13,999 nucleotides of DNA from DATFMP01 sp041477795. GTDB lineage: Bacteria > SAR324 > JACQKK01. Made by a program: the position numbers and the translations under genes. Of this stretch, positions 13,232 to 13,999 are shown one piece after another; the stretch's first letter is position 1; the number at the start of each line of letters is the position of its first letter. The stretch spans positions 1-13,999 of the forward strand of contig JBGOUY010000092.1 in NCBI GenBank assembly GCA_041477795.1. The letters run 5' to 3'. The notes below the pieces were generated by a model. That model saw only the letters and a program-made list of their open reading frames with translations, ran no database searches and was not told where the DNA came from.

Positions 13232-13813
13232 CTACTTCCAGCGATAGCCGACTTGCAGGCGCGCGGCGGTTTCCTTGATGTCGGCGTCCGAGTAGCTGAT
13301 TTTGAATGAATCGAACTGGCCCACGACGAACACGTGGCCGGTCGGCGATTCCCAGCCCAGCGAGACGCCGCTCCCGCCCCCGCTCCCACTGATGCTGCTG
13401 TTGTTGGTGGCATTGCTCGGGGGGGTCAGCACCTCATTATAGTTGCCGGCATGGACGCCGATGAAGAAATCGCCCGGCCAGAAACGCAGCTCCAGGCCGA
13501 GAATTCCGTGCCCCGCCGTCGTACCCGACGTCAGGTCGCCGCCCGTCGATTCAGAGGACAACATGAGGAAGGGATTGATGGAGAACTTTTCGCCCAGCGC
13601 AATCTGATAGTCGATGCCGATGCTGAGGCCCGAGCTGGTGTAGTTGATCGGCAGGCCCGTGAGCGGCCCGGCGGTGCCGGTGCCCGACGCACTGTGGCTG
13701 GCGAAGCCGCCCATCAGGCCGAAGCCGCTCTTGGCGCCCGCCAGGGCCGGGCTCGCACCCGCCAGCAGCAGTGCCGTCATGAAGACGCAGGCCCACGCTC
13801 TGTTCCTTAGCAT
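13232..13813 (-). CDS. Secreted outer-membrane beta-barrel-like protein
   Basis: 193 residues. A clear signal peptide (MLRNRAWACVFMTALLLAGA, cleavage likely after ALA at about residue 25) precedes a Gly/Ser-rich body with alternating polar and apolar stretches. Examples are LSIGIDYQIALGEKFSINPF, HGILGLELRFWPGDFFIGVH, and the C-terminal ETAARLQVGYRWK. The alternation, the many aromatic residues and the last strand fit a small eight-stranded OmpA/OmpW-like barrel, but the final residue is Lys rather than the usual Phe, so assembly by Bam is not certain. The start ATG at 13813 has GGGAG about 8 nt upstream. Function is unknown. It is transcribed towards the dehydrogenase and separated from it by a palindrome. 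It is the only gene here with an AT-rich upstream region, which may mean separate regulation or acquisition. Confidence 0.75.
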   Translation of the reverse strand: MLRNRAWACVFMTALLLAGASPALAGAKSGFGLMGGFASHSASGTGTAGPLTGLPINYTSSGLSIGIDYQIALGEKFSINPFLMLSSESTGGDLTSGTTAGHGILGLELRFWPGDFFIGVHAGNYNEVLTPPSNATNNSSISGSGGGSGVSLGWESPTGHVFVVGQFDSFKISYSDADIKETAARLQVGYRWK

Positions 13814-13926
13814 GTCGATTCTCCCTTTTTCCCGGTGATCGTCCGCACAGTCACCTCGGCCCGCAGTTGCTTTTCACAGCCCTTTTGGTCCCCCGAGCGC
13901 GCCACACTGGCGGCAAGATTTGGCAA

Positions 13927-13960
13927 CACTATGTGTATTCTTAAAACTCTGTCCATAGTG
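13927..13960 (-). promoter_or_regulatory. Candidate promoter with an inverted repeat upstream of the beta-barrel gene
   Basis: Minus-strand TGGACA (13950-13955), a 16-bp spacer and CATAGT (13928-13933) match the sigma-70 consensus at 5 and 4 of 6. The same span carries the exact inverted repeat CACTATG (13927-13933) and CATAGTG (13954-13960), 20 bp apart, so both hexamers sit in the arms of a possible operator. The leader would be about 110 nt. The surrounding 13915-13980 is AT-rich against the rest of the window. Confidence 0.45.
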
Positions 13961-13999
13961 CATCTTAATTAGGCATGAACTCCAGTAACACGTAGCCGA

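Overview
The window is GC-rich chromosomal DNA, most likely from a proteobacterium (probably beta or gamma). The supporting signs are a CheA/CheW/CheR/CheB chemosensory set, an ECF sigma factor with a zinc-type anti-sigma factor, periplasmic HtrA-type proteins, and an exported protein that looks like an outer-membrane beta-barrel. I cannot place the species from sequence alone. I see no rRNA, tRNA, transposase, phage gene or CRISPR array.

Layout. Positions 1-128 hold four tandem copies of a 32-bp unit with an internal hairpin. Positions 325-611 on the plus strand encode two very small hydrophobic proteins (30 and 50 residues) behind a promoter-like element. A second repeat array (16-bp unit) follows at 711-766. 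From 11781 down to 875 every gene is on the minus strand. In transcription order these are cheA, cheW, cheR, cheB, an HtrA-type serine protease, an overlapping HtrA paralogue that has lost its catalytic residues, an ECF sigma factor, and its overlapping membrane anti-sigma factor. Intergenic arrays of 15-bp and 17-bp units lie before cheR and after cheB. At 12129-13049 on the plus strand is a beta-hydroxyacid dehydrogenase, divergent from cheA. It converges on a minus-strand gene for a small secreted beta-barrel-like protein (13232-13813), and a perfect 32-bp palindrome lies between the two stop codons.

How the genes may work together. The che genes form a compact signalling module: a large CheA with two phosphoacceptor Hpt domains, a CheW coupling protein, and a CheR/CheB methylation pair. 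No receptor and no CheY are in view, so the receptor and main output lie elsewhere. CheA lacks a recognisable P2 domain and carries a two-repeat LGE segment in that place. The second module looks like envelope-stress control: a cell-surface signal relayed by a membrane anti-sigma factor to an ECF sigma factor, beside a periplasmic protease and a pseudoprotease partner. This recalls AlgU/MucA/MucD-type loci, but the gene order and the inactive paralogue are different. No regulatory link between the two modules is shown by the sequence.

The most unusual points are the translationally coupled protease/pseudoprotease pair, the CheA architecture, and four unrelated-looking short tandem arrays (15, 16, 17 and 32 bp) confined to the spaces between genes.
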